A stretch of 64,000 nt of DNA from Bicyclus anynana (taxonomy: Eukaryota; Arthropoda; Insecta; Lepidoptera; Nymphalidae), in the NCBI RefSeq assembly GCF_947172395.1, contig NC_069100.1:5151001-5215000 (forward strand). The letters are read 5' to 3'. Under the pieces are notes generated by a model. It did no database searches. It worked only from the letters and a program-made list of their open reading frames with translations, and was not told the DNA's origin. The stretch's first letter is position 1. The number at the start of each line of letters is the position of its first letter. Made by a program: the position numbers and the translations under genes. Positions 52,932 through 62,875 of the stretch are shown piece after piece.

Positions 52932-53065
52932 ATAAAATCAAAGTCAAAAATCATTTATTTTAATTAGGATTAGTTTAGAAGCACTTTCGAAACGTCAGGT
53001 AATAATAATTATTTTTAGCTAATGGAGATAATAATTGGTTGGAAACTTAAAATTAAAGTTAATTG
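52932..53065 (-). mobile_element. LINE-R 3' end
   Basis: Inverse of ACCTGACGTTTCGAAAG and of the AAATAAATGATTTTTGACTT tail, matching 23741-23938. Confidence 0.6.
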
Positions 53066-53217
53066 CATACAACATGGCAATACTAGATAAGATATTGTGG
53101 GAAATAAGTAGTCTGAGAAGGATATGACGTCACTCAACTGTCTCGTATTGGCTCGCGCTGTCGCTAGGTGGCGCAATTAGTCATAAGGAGTAGGGGTAGC
53201 GATCGGTTAGTGGGAAC
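53066..53217. other. No gene seen
   Basis: Nothing recognised. Confidence 0.5.
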
Positions 53218-53445
53218 AGACTTGCAGTGTGCTCGTGGCGTTCGAGCCTTTCCAATAATACATTGTAATCTTTGTTCGAGCTGTCCACATCTCTTGTTGT
53301 GTAATTCTTTATGGATTACTTTGAGTTAGGCAGGGAGGGATTGAATTTGTTAATTAAGTTATCCTGACAAGTGTTGTGAATTATAACCATTGTTTATCAT
53401 TGGTGTTTACTTTTATTTTTATATCCACTTCTGAGTTTCCCAACA
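53218..53445 (+). repeat. Dispersed repeat Q, diverged copy
   Basis: ACTTGCAGTGTGCTCGTGGC, a 30-bp insertion, TCTTGTTGTGTAATTCTTTA, then TTGTTAATTAAGTTATCCTG; the 48180-type middle is absent. Downstream an AATAAAGAAATAAA near 53643 could be a poly(A) region. Confidence 0.7.
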
Positions 53446-53858
53446 ATGTATACATGCCTTCTGGGCACTTTACCAATGAACATCTATTCGGACGAATTCT
53501 ACGACGCCTGAGTCTTTATATATAATTTAAATTTAGTACATTTCCTTTTTTATTTTTATAATATGAAGTTAAATAATAGCTGTAGGTAGTTAACATAAAT
53601 AGGTACGTAGTTTTAATATAATTGTAAAATTGTATAAAATTTAAATAAAGAAATAAATTATCAAAAAAATTGAAAGTTACATAATCATCATCATCATCAA
53701 CGATTTACATGGCAAGGCCTCTTTCCAAAAAGTTGAGGGATTTATCTTACCTACCCACTACCCACTACCCACTACCCACTACCTACCCACCTTGCTGCTC
53801 TAGTGCAGGATGTCAAGTTTAGGGTGATATGGATTATAGATAACTTACGATTATAATA
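53446..53858. other. No gene; 8-bp microsatellite
   Basis: (CCCACTAC)n at about 53752-53790, four to five units. Confidence 0.55.
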
Positions 53859-54159
53859 AGAGCCGTGATAGCCCAATGGATATGACCTCTGCCTCCGATT
53901 CCGGAGGGCATGGGTTCGAATCCGGTCCGGATCATGCACCTCTTCAGTTGTGTACATTTTAAGAAATTAAATATTACGTGGCTCAAACGTTGAAGGAAAA
54001 ACATCGTGAGGAAACCTGCACACCAGAGAATTTCTTAATTCTCTGCGTGTGTGAAGTCTGACAATCCGCATTGGGCCAGCGTGGTGGACTATTGGCCTAA
54101 CCCCTCTCGTTCTGAGAGGAGACTCGAGCTCAGCAGTGAGTTGATAACGACGACGACGA
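53859..54159 (+). mobile_element. SINE-F with 11-bp duplication
   Basis: Full-length copy with B box GGTTCGAATCC and a CGACGACGAC tail in place of ATGATG. CGATTATAATA at 53848-53858 and 54160-54170. Confidence 0.9.
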
Positions 54160-54230
54160 CGATTATAATACCTTTCTGACAATTCCATCTGTTATTTAAT
54201 TAGTTAATGTTTAATTAATACAGGGATGTT

Positions 54231-54511
54231 AAAATAAATAAATAAATAAATATACTTAAACAATACACATCACTATCTAGCCCCAAAGTAAGCATACAGA
54301 GTAGCTTGTATTATGGGTACTAAGATAGTTGATATTATAATATTCATATACATTTATATACTACATATAAATACTTATATAATGTATAAATACACACAGA
54401 CACTGGAAAACACCCATGCTCATCACACAAATATTTTCCAGTTGTGGGAATCGAACCCACGACCGTGGATGCAGAAAGCAGGGTCACTACCCACAGCGCC
54501 ACGCGGCCGTC
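54231..54511 (-). mobile_element. SINE-C, near full length
   Basis: Minus strand: head GACGGCCGCGTGGCGCTGTG, B box GGGTTCGATTCCC, body with CACTTTGGGG-like TACTTTGGGGCTAGATAGTG and GTACCCATAATACAAGC, ending in an (AAAT)n tail. I recognise it as a common butterfly SINE type. The head resembles SINE-A but the body differs. Confidence 0.8.
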
Positions 54512-56394
54512 AAATGTTGATTTGACAACTGTACAATTGTAAAGTATTGATCACGAAAATATTCAACGATTTACAAGTAGATTGATTGTTATTTTTTTTT
54601 TAATTAGATGTAGATAAATAATGCAATAAAAAGTTGTTCCGCACGAAGTCACGGACAACAACAAGTGTTGTTGTAAATCTACTCGTATTATATTCAGTTA
54701 GACCATAAATAAGAATTAAAGAATTCTATTAAAACAGTAAAAGATTTTTTGCAAAAATGGTTTAAATATGGGCCCTTCCCCTACCGTTTAAAAAACGGTA
54801 AACAAGGTAAAAGTCTCATAACATCCGGTCTTACACTTTATTCTTTTGTTTTACAAAAAAATCCAAATTTACATAAATCGATATTAAGTCCAACGTCAGA
54901 GGTCGAACTGTATGCGAAGGTCAAAATTATTAGGCTCTACACACGAGACCAACTTGATTGTAAAAATTATAAAAATATTACATTTACACGTACAATAAAA
55001 ATTACTAGCTCATCCAGCAGACTTTAACTTTAGTACCGTATAACCTAGAATAGGGATGATGGGTTTTTTAAATTGTATATAAATTAGGAGTATGCTAATA
55101 GTAAAGCAATTTTGTAAAAGTAACAGGGCACCTGCGATCATTACTGTCGAAGCTACAGGTTTTAATTTAAAGGGTTATATTTGCGGCGCTATCGTGGGTC
55201 CCTGAAAAACGCCCCATACAAAATGTTACGATTTAATGACGTCGTACGGGCGGTCAAGCAAAATTACTATAAATGTCTTTGTTATTTGTGTGTTTATGTT
55301 TATTGTTCACATATTGAAAAATGTCACATTGAATGTAAGGAAGCTAAGACTGTATGAATTTTCATCTAATTACGATAAGAGATTTTAATAGATTTTGAAA
55401 TTTTATAATCTTATTTATTTTGCAAATATCCAGTCAATCTTTGTGTACATTTGTATAAATTAGTTAACATTGACCTTTTATCCGAATGTATCATAAAAAA
55501 GAATGTATTTATTTTCCCTATTGTCGAATTGTCAACTTCCATACAAAATATACATTGTTTGGGTTTGAGTTCTTAAAGGTACTTTTTAACGGTGTATCTA
55601 ACTTATTTGGTTTTTATTTCGTAAAACCAATTATCTTAAAACATTTAGTTCGATAGTAAGTTGGGTAGGAAGCTGGCACAGTGAGTGCCGGTTTTATATT
55701 TCGTGCCCTTCAACCTTTTCCGTTATCGTGTAAAGGGAAGTTTTAAATTAAAAATTCTTTTTTTTTTCACCACCCCATTTGAATACAGATTGCAGATTGC
55801 TAATCAAGATATTGTAAAGTAGACCTTTATTTTCTTTTGTTAAATTAAGTACTACTTAGTACTTATATTGTGATTGTCATAAAGGCATAATGTTAGTCAC
55901 ATAACACTAATATTCATGTATGTTATATGTTTCGTGAATGGAGAAAGAATTTTCCATTTTGTACAATATGTAGTGCTTACTCTAATTAGAAATCCTGTGC
56001 ACGCCACTGTTGATGATTCTTACATGACATGACTTGGCTTGGTTTAATAATTGGTAGTTGACCAGTACGTAGACGAACGACATAAAATAACTATAACTTT
56101 AAAAATTAAGGACTTTCCATATTTTACTTCTGTTATTATTTTCTCAAAAAAAAAAAAAAACATTTTTACGAACTTTTAAGTTTCTTTAAGACAGACCTTT
56201 TATTTTAAATATAACTATAAGTACATACAATGTCATTCCTGACTTTAATACATTCTAGTTAGTAAATTTTACTTCGATGGTTCCAATATAATTGGTATGC
56301 TTTTTGATAATTTGTGTTAAAACAGTGATAAATACATGATATAATGTATATATTTTTGAAATGGTCTTTGTACGACCTTTTGTTTGATACCCAT
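54512..56394. other. Longest stretch with few repeats, no gene seen
   Basis: AT-rich, apparently single-copy. The 92-codon frame 54749-55027 has no stop-free extension, domain or start context I can credit. Confidence 0.5.
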
Positions 56395-56605
56395 ATTATT
56401 AGCATAAGGGAAAAAACTTAGCCACCCCCCACCTTTTTTCATTTACGGAGCCATTTTGAAAATGTATATAGCCTATGTCACTATCACAGTTGTGACAAAC
56501 TCAATGACACCTCATGTCAAAATCCGTTCAGCCGTTTGGGCAGTAGGGCATGCCAAAGAAATGGACATATATACACATATATACATTCTGACGAAGTCGG
56601 TTAAA
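56395..56605 (-). mobile_element. Unclassified lepidopteran-type repeat
   Basis: Words such as CATGTCAAAATCCGTTCAGC and GACGAAGTCGGTTAAAAAG resemble a common lepidopteran repeat; the right edge matches the 40511 type end. Confidence 0.4.
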
Positions 56606-57197
56606 AAGTAAGCTATGTTCTTCTCCAAGGTCTATCAAGGTCTATCATTGTACTAATAAAAATCATCTAAAACGGTTCAGAGCTTAGCCGTGAAGAGGTA
56701 ACAGACAGGCGTATACTTCTGCATTGCATATAAGTATGGATTAGTTAAAAAATCACGCCGATTATTAGCAAGATTTCTGTGAGTTTCGAACTCACCTCTA
56801 TCTTTCTCATTCTATGGTATCAGAAACAGAGAGAGATAGAGATGAGTGCGACACTCGCCACTAGCAATTTATAAAACCATCGTTACAGAATACTCCTATA
56901 AATAATTTATTATAGATGAAGGAAAAGTAGAATCCAAATAAAAGGACAAATAGCAAAGAAGACTTGAGACCTAACAAATTACTTTACCAATGCATAAATT
57001 TTTCTCTACACCTAACGCTGATGAAAACGTGGGAACTCTGTCAAAGGTAATCCGCATCTAATTGGCAATCTGCCTGGCACACAGCCCTTACGGATTTAGC
57101 CGCTGTAGGTTTCTCTTTACTTAAAGAGTTGGTCTAACATTTTTTGAGGAAGGGATTTTGATGTAAATTTATACAATGGTCTAAGTATGTGATGATT
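56606..57197. other. No gene seen
   Basis: 56775-56870 (GTGAGTTTCGAACTCACCTC) recurs weakly at 63410-63440 as GTGAGTTTCGAATTCACCTC, perhaps a decayed tRNA-headed repeat. Confidence 0.4.
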
Positions 57198-57242
57198 TTT
57201 GCAATTTTGTAATCGATGAAAGGTCGATTACAAAATTGCAAA
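57198..57242. repeat. Perfect 19-bp stem hairpin
   Basis: TTTGCAATTTTGTAATCGA (57198-57216), loop TGAAAGG, exact inverse at 57224-57242. Confidence 0.95.
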
Positions 57243-57285
57243 TCGGTCGAAATAAGGTCGTAAAGCCTTCTCAAGCCTCCATTCG

Positions 57286-57483
57286 CACGAGCGTTTCATT
57301 AAAAAAGCGTTCAAATGTACTATGAAATTAAGTGAAGGTCTATTTCCAACGCCCAAAATTGAAAACGCAACACAGCTCGAAAATAAGCGTCGCGTTTTTA
57401 AAACGCTGACGTGAGAACATATACTTGTGAATGCATCTGTTATATTTGAACGCTTTTTAACGTCCGTTAAAAAGCGCTCAGGG
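57286..57483. mobile_element. MITE-like inverted-repeat element
   Basis: GAGCGTTTCATTAAAAAAGC then GTTCAAATGTA on the left; inverse TATTTGAACGCTTTTTAACG and GTTAAAAAGCGCTC on the right. The interior has AAAACGC words. No coding capacity. Confidence 0.6.
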
Positions 57484-57784
57484 GCTTATCAACAATTAAC
57501 TAAGTTTACATTTGAAATATTTAGTACTTATAATTTATTTTAAATAATATGAATATTCTCTTTCCCTTATATAATTAAGAAGATTTAAGTCGTAAAAGAC
57601 TATGTTAGGAACGGGCACTACAAATAGTCCAGCGCAATATTTTTAATAATTCATTTTCTTTGAAGCCAAGTGCATATGAACAAAGAATCGAGCCAATGAG
57701 TTTCGCGTAAATTACTCTGCATTGTCTTGGAAAGAGATACTACAGATATGTGGATACATAGTAATACATATATTATTTATCATA
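57484..57784. other. No gene seen
   Basis: Nothing recognised. Confidence 0.5.
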
Positions 57785-57994
57785 ACCAATATAGGAAACG
57801 AGGCAACGCTTGTCCGATCAGTCCTCACCCTGGGGTCATGCCTGAAAATCAGCGCTACAGTTACTTAGCTCTAGCATAGAGCTGAGGCAGCGCCCCATTC
57901 AGCCGAAGCCTTAGTATTAAGTTAGTATTAAGTCTCGTGTTTTCTCCTAATTATTTTGTTTTTTGGCTGAATAAATGATTTTATTATTATTATT
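57785..57994 (+). mobile_element. LINE-N 3' end
   Basis: AACGAGGCAACGCTTGTCCG, CACCCTGGGGTCATGCCTG, GAGGCAGCGCCCCATTCAGC, AATAAATGATTTTATTATTA tail. A minus-strand partner is at 20458. Confidence 0.6.
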
Positions 57995-58119
57995 ATTCAA
58001 ATGAATTAAACTCTCACGCCCAGTACAAAATAAATATATATAAAAAACCAAAGGGAAAATAAATAAACTTACTTAAATACGCAAAATAAATAAAATTAAA
58101 TATATATTACATAAATACG

Positions 58120-58310
58120 TATATGCACCGGGCGGAGGATTCACCCCGGCAGGGAGACCAAACGGCCGGGGGTCAGGGCGACAGGTGGAGAAACCGGCGG
58201 ACTATCCTAGCCAAGTCCAGCAAGACCGCTTTTTGCATCTTGCCTGCGAGCGAACTGCCACGGAACCCCAGCCGCCTCAATTATTATTATTATTATTATT
58301 TTATACCCCG
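58120..58310 (+). mobile_element. Possible LINE 3' end with ATT tail
   Basis: GC-rich segment (GGCGGAGGATTCACCCCGGC to GGAACCCCAGCCGCCTCA) followed by seven ATT units. The abrupt base change and microsatellite tail suggest a retroposed 3' end; the 68-codon frame here ends in poly-Tyr from the tail. Confidence 0.4.
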
Positions 58311-58773
58311 CCTTCAGGTTGGCCAGTAAGTTTGTTCAATACGCTCTTCACATTCCCCAATACTGTAGTTGTTTCGAAACACTCACACAACAACATATGA
58401 TAGCCAACAAATTGGCCAAAGTATTGGCCGGCGTTTCGGCCGGCGTGTTGGACTATGCGAAAAGCGGGCATTAAACAACCGAATAAATATAGACCACGTG
58501 AAACCAATAGCAGTAATTATCGTTAATACAGAAAAGTAAATATGTTTAATCTCATTTGTTGTAAAACGAGTAGATAGTAATAATATGTAGTAATGCCACA
58601 AATCTGCCCAAATTGTTGAATTTATTCGCGTCGCGGCGCGATTCCGTGGCCGTAATTTCCCCGTTGGGACAGCGTCGGGGTAGTGCGGTATTGTGTTTGC
58701 TGTGTAATATATTACAGGGAAACACATCTGTCTATTTACCTGCTATACGTGATTGCTGTAATCTACGAATATA
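58311..58773. other. No gene; GGCCGGCG repeats
   Basis: 58410-58450 has TTGGCCAAAGTATTGGCCGG, TTTCGGCCGGCGTG, a short GC-rich repeat of transposon appearance with no defined ends. Minus-strand frames of 68 and 114 codons overlap it without recognisable domains. Confidence 0.4.
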
Positions 58774-59377
58774 ATGCCTTGATCACACGTACCGAGTAAA
58801 CGGACGAGAGAGTAAAATGTTCCTCGGCCGTGACAGTAATGTAAGCGAGTAGTTGTTCACACGTGTTTTGAAATTAGCACAGTCAGTTCAGATAATTGAG
58901 AAATTGAGACTATAATTCGGATAAGATGGACCGCAAAACGATTATTATATACAAAGTTACTCATTCCGCTAGTAGTTGAATTTAAGAAATTATTGGAAAA
59001 AAAGCAACGTCGGATTTAGTTTATATACTTAGTAGTTTATTTTGTATAGTTCCCATTTGTTACTAACAGACATGGTGTATTTTATTTTATTTGGAATTGT
59101 TTTAAACGAAAAATAACATAAGAAAAGCGGATGCGGCGACGTGACGATAATCTTTTGGCCGAGTGGCGAGACAATGCATGTTCAGACCTAGCGAGTGAAC
59201 GAGCGAGACAGTGCGGGGAAGCGGGAGGGTGGACACTCGGCCTAGTAGATAGAACGGGAGCCGAGGTATTGTCTCGGCGCTTCGTTCGGCCGAGTGCTCG
59301 GCCGAGCACTCGTCGATATGTTTATACGGCCGAGGGCACTGTCTCGCCCGTTTGCTCGGTACGTGTGATCAAGGCAT
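58774..59377. mobile_element. GC-rich TIR element
   Basis: Inverted ends ATGCCTTGATCACACGTACC (58774) and its inverse (to 59377), similar for about 55 bp. The right half is rich in CTCGGCCGAG words and contains a perfect 22-bp palindrome CGAGTGCTCGGCCGAGCACT.. at 59291-59312. No transposase; superfamily unknown. GC-rich frames (59082-59607 region) arise from the palindromic composition. Confidence 0.7.
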
Positions 59378-59454
59378 AAGGGATATTCCACTGGCTCACT
59401 GATTGGTACTGTGGTAAGCAAGCGGCATGTGAGACGCCTCCAACTTGTTAGAAC

Positions 59455-59520
59455 GATGGGGGATCGAGGCCAGGACTTCCATTTTATAAATTCACTGAGC
59501 ATACCACTGCGCCATAGAGA
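59455..59520 (-). mobile_element. SINE-A head fragment
   Basis: GGGGGATCGAGGCCAGGACT and GAGCATACCACTGCGCCA; the head only. Confidence 0.65.
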
Positions 59521-59539
59521 ATGGCACGGCTGGCATCGA

Positions 59540-59932
59540 TTGGATCCCTTATCAACCGATAGATGACCACTGCTGGACATAGGCCTCTTGCATGGACCTC
59601 CAAACACAACGATCTCGAGCCGCCAGCATCCAGCGGCTCCCTACAACCCGCTTGATATCCTCGGTCCACCTAGTGGGGGCTCGATCAACACTGCGCTTTC
59701 CGGTGCGGGGTCGCCACTACAGACTTTGGGACCCCAACGTCCATCGGCTCTTCGAACTGGCATGCCCACTGCCACTTCAGCTTCGCGACTCACTGAGCTA
59801 TGTCAGTGACTTTGGTTCGTCTGCGGATCTCCTCATTCCTGATTCGATCACGCAGAGAAACTCCAAGCATAGCTCGTTCCATCGCCCGCTGAGTGACTTT
59901 GAGCCTCCTAATAAGGCCCATACTCAACCATC
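59540..59932 (-). pseudogene. LINE-L C-terminal coding region
   Basis: Longest LINE-L stretch here. Minus strand: from GGCTCAAAGTCACTCAGCGG and CGATGGAACGAGCTATGCTT through GATCCGCAGACGAACC to the RWxxDIKRVVGSRWMLAAR-like and CATGCAAGAGGCCTAT segments; the final WTSIG is changed and no ATGATG tail is visible. Confidence 0.75.
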
Positions 59933-60082
59933 ATAGTAAAGAAATATAGAGAGCAGGCATTGCTTAAAAGAGGCCTGTGTTGAAATAACGCCTGTTTCTA
60001 TTCAATAGTCATTTCTTTCGAGTTGTAGATGATCACTACTGAAAGGATTTTTAAAATTTTCAACTTCAAGGGAGGAAAAAAG
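59933..60082. other. No gene seen
   Basis: Nothing recognised. Confidence 0.5.
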
Positions 60083-60411
60083 TTTTTTTTTTTTTATTCT
60101 TTACAAGTTAGCCCTTGACTACAATCTCACTGATGGTAAGTGATGATGCAGTCTGAGATGGAAGCGGGCTAACTTGTTAGGAGGAGGATGAAAATCCACA
60201 CCCCTTTCGGTTTCTACACGGCATCGTACCGGAACGCTAAATCGCTTGGCGGTACGTCTTTGCCGGCAGGATAGTAACTAGCCACGGCCGAAGCCTCCCA
60301 CCAGCCAGATCTGGACAAATTAAGAAAATCTCAATTTGTCCAGCCGGGATCGAACCCAGGACCTCCGTTTTGTAAATCCACCGCGTATACCACTGCGCCA
60401 CGGAGGCCGTC
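60083..60411 (-). mobile_element. SINE-A, full length
   Basis: T-run from 60083 to head CACGGAGGCCGTC. Low divergence. AAAAAAGT before and AAAATAAAGT after may be the target duplication. Confidence 0.9.
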
Positions 60412-60540
60412 AAAAATAAAGTGATGAAAGTTTGCTCATTAAAAAAATAAACTTGTCAATCAGACTAACAGTTATTTTCGGATACCTTCATTTTCGGATT
60501 CACGTAACAGAGGTCGGAATTTTTTGAATAAAACAATATA
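60412..60540. other. No gene seen
   Basis: Nothing recognised. Confidence 0.5.
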
Positions 60541-60718
60541 ACGGTGAAGGAAAACATCGTGAGGAAACCAGAGAATTTTCTTAATTCTCTGCGTATGTGA
60601 AGTCTGCCAATCCGCATTGGGCCTGCATGGTGGACTATTGGCCTAACTCCTCATTTTGAGAAGAGACTTGAGCTCAGCAGTGAGCCGAATATGGGTTGAT
60701 AATGATGATGATGATGAA
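60541..60718 (+). mobile_element. SINE-F, 5'-truncated
   Basis: ACGGTGAAGGAAAACATCGT to the GATGATGATG tail; head absent. Confidence 0.85.
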
Positions 60719-61140
60719 AGAAACAACGATATCGAAAATATCGAAGTAGGTAACAAGAAATTGTCAATATGTAAGTTTTAGGCAATTTAAACTCTACGGG
60801 AGTAGTAAGAGTAAGAGAAAGGGTTTATATCCAAAATTATGGTACAGCTGAAATTTCCAGTTAGGTAAATACGTCAAAATTTCGATGCCGCTACTGTCGC
60901 TCCCGGGGGGATCCATACGGTTACGTTTTACGTTGCGAATAAATCCAACAATTTTGGGGGATTTGTGGCGTCACAACGTACACTGCATTAGGGAATATTG
61001 CTCTAACGTGTACGCGAAATGTATTTTAGGGTGGATTTTGGAAATAATTTGATGGATATGGAACCAGGCGTGCTATTTGTGGAAACGATATATTTAGTTA
61101 AATAAATATTAATGATGAATAACCCAGCTAAAGTGACTTA
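60719..61140. other. No gene seen
   Basis: Nothing recognised. Confidence 0.5.
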
Positions 61141-62365
61141 AAGCGGAAAAGACCCTAATCGTTGCTAACCTTTGATTACATCTATATAAAATTGCAGGTG
61201 TCCACTAGCTGTATAAAAACGCAATCTCTAAAACATTCCGTCACATAAGTGTCTTATGACCGATGGCAACGCAACAATTTGAACGCCTTAAGGAAAAAAC
61301 TGCAACCCAGTTTCAAAATACTCTAATGGTTGACAACCTTTAATTACGCCTAGATAAAATCTCAGGTGTCTACTAGCTGTATAAAAACGCAATCTCTAAA
61401 ATATTCCGTCACACAAGTTCCTAGTGTTTGATCGCAAAGCAACAAATAGAACGCCGTGAAGAAAATTTGCAACCCTTTGATCACACCTATTTAAAATTGC
61501 AGGTGTCCACTAGCTGTATAAAAACGCAATTTCTAAAATATTTCGTCACGCAAATTTTTCGTCACACAATTGTCTAGTGACCGATCGCAATGCAAATAAA
61601 CAGAACGCCTCCCGTAAGCTAGAACCTGCAACCCAGTGGCAAAATACTCTAACGGTTACCAACCATTGATAAGTACCTAGATAAAATTGAAGGTGTCCAC
61701 TAGCTGTACAAAAAACGCAATCTCTAAAACATTCCGTCACACAAGCGTCTTGTGACCAATGGCAACGCAACTATTAGGACCCCATGAATAAAAATTTGCA
61801 ACCTAGTGGCAAAATACTCTAATGGTTGACAACCTTTAATTACGCCTAGATAAAGTCTCAGGTGTCCACTAGCTTTATAAAAAAATCTAAAATATTTCGT
61901 CACGCAAATTTTCCGTCACACAAGTGTCTAGTGACCAATCGCAACGCAACCCAGTGGCAAAATACTCTAATGGTTGCCAACCTTTAATAACACCTAGATA
62001 AACCAAGGTGTTATTAAAGGCTGTAAAAAAACGCAATCTCTAAAATATTCCGTCACACAAGTTCCTAGTGACTGATCGCAACGTAACAAATAGGACGCCG
62101 TGAGAAAAAATCTGCAACCCTTTGATCACACCTGTATAAAATTGCAGGTGTCCACTAGCTGTATAGAAACGCAATCTCTAAAATACTTCGTCACGCAAAT
62201 TTTTCACACAAATGTCTAGTGACCGATTGCAACGCAACAAACAGAATGCCTTCCATGTCCACTAGCTTTTTATAAAACTCTAAAATATTTCGTCACGCAA
62301 ATTTTCCGTCACACAAGTTTCTATTGTGCGATCCTAACAAATAGAACGCCGTGAGTAAAAATCTG
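61140..62365. repeat. Tandem array of about eight units with a hairpin motif
   Basis: Units of about 135-190 bp share GTGTCCACTAGCTGTATAAA, AACGCAATCTCTAAAA, TTCCGTCACACAAG and AAAATACTCTAATGGTTG; anchor positions near 61197, 61365, 61501, 61691, 61860, 62005, 62146 and 62260. Many units carry CACCTA...AGGTG as an inverted pair; at 61981-62020 it is perfect over 15 bp (CCTTTAATAACACCT). Units vary by internal deletions. Confidence 0.85.
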
Positions 62366-62699
62366 TTGACACGGCATACGTAACTGTTTGTATTGTCGGC
62401 GGCTTTTTGCGCTGATTTATGCAGCACGCTCTGCGCATTGGTTTTTCGAAAACTTTTCGAATGTCGACATTCGAAAAGCTTTTTTTCATTTACGGTGAAA
62501 CAAAAAATCTATACAAAACATCGACGTGGAAAGCCGCTTGATGTCAAAGTCAGAATACTTTTTTTTAAATGTAGTAGTGTTTTTAACTAAAACACTAGCT
62601 GAGCCTGAGCACAGCAGGCGGACTAGTGTAGAAATTAGTATTTATCGCATGTCTTCAATTAGGTAATGGGCTAACCAACACGTCTTGATGTTTTTGAAT
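62366..62699. other. No gene; contains a 26-bp palindrome
   Basis: A 65-codon frame at 62393-62590 spans it and has no recognisable domain. Confidence 0.5.
62453..62478. repeat. Perfect 26-bp palindrome
   Basis: CTTTTCGAATGTC followed at once by its inverse GACATTCGAAAAG, centred on GTCGAC. Confidence 0.95.
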
Positions 62700-62875
62700 C
62701 AGTCTATAGACGTAATAGGGGGTCGACCAACACTGCGTTTTGCCAATGCGGGGTTGCCATTCCAGCACCTTGAGACTCCAACGCCCATCGGCTCTTCGAA
62801 CTATGTTCTCCACACATTGCCACATCAACTTCGCGACTCATTAGTTTCATTGTTCCATCTGTGACATTGGCTACA
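62700..62875 (-). pseudogene. LINE-L fragment
   Basis: GTCGACCAACACTGCG, CGGGGTTGCCATTCCAGCAC and TCGGCTCTTCGAACTATG on the plus strand are the inverse of the LINE-L GRPPTR-upstream coding region; both ends lost. Confidence 0.7.

Noticed and set aside
54749..55027. 92-codon frame in the repeat-poor stretch
   Set aside because: No recognisable domain, splice or promoter signals; lysine/isoleucine-rich as expected for AT-rich DNA.
58123..58329. 68-codon GC-rich frame
   Set aside because: Ends in poly-Tyr from an ATT microsatellite; better explained as a retroposed 3' end.
59242..59607. 121-codon minus-strand frame and its neighbours in the GC-rich TIR element
   Set aside because: Arises from palindromic GC-rich repeat sequence and a LINE-L remnant; frames exist on both strands.
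61140..62365. CRISPR-like or gene-cluster array
   Set aside because: Similarity covers whole units and lengths vary by deletions; it is a satellite.
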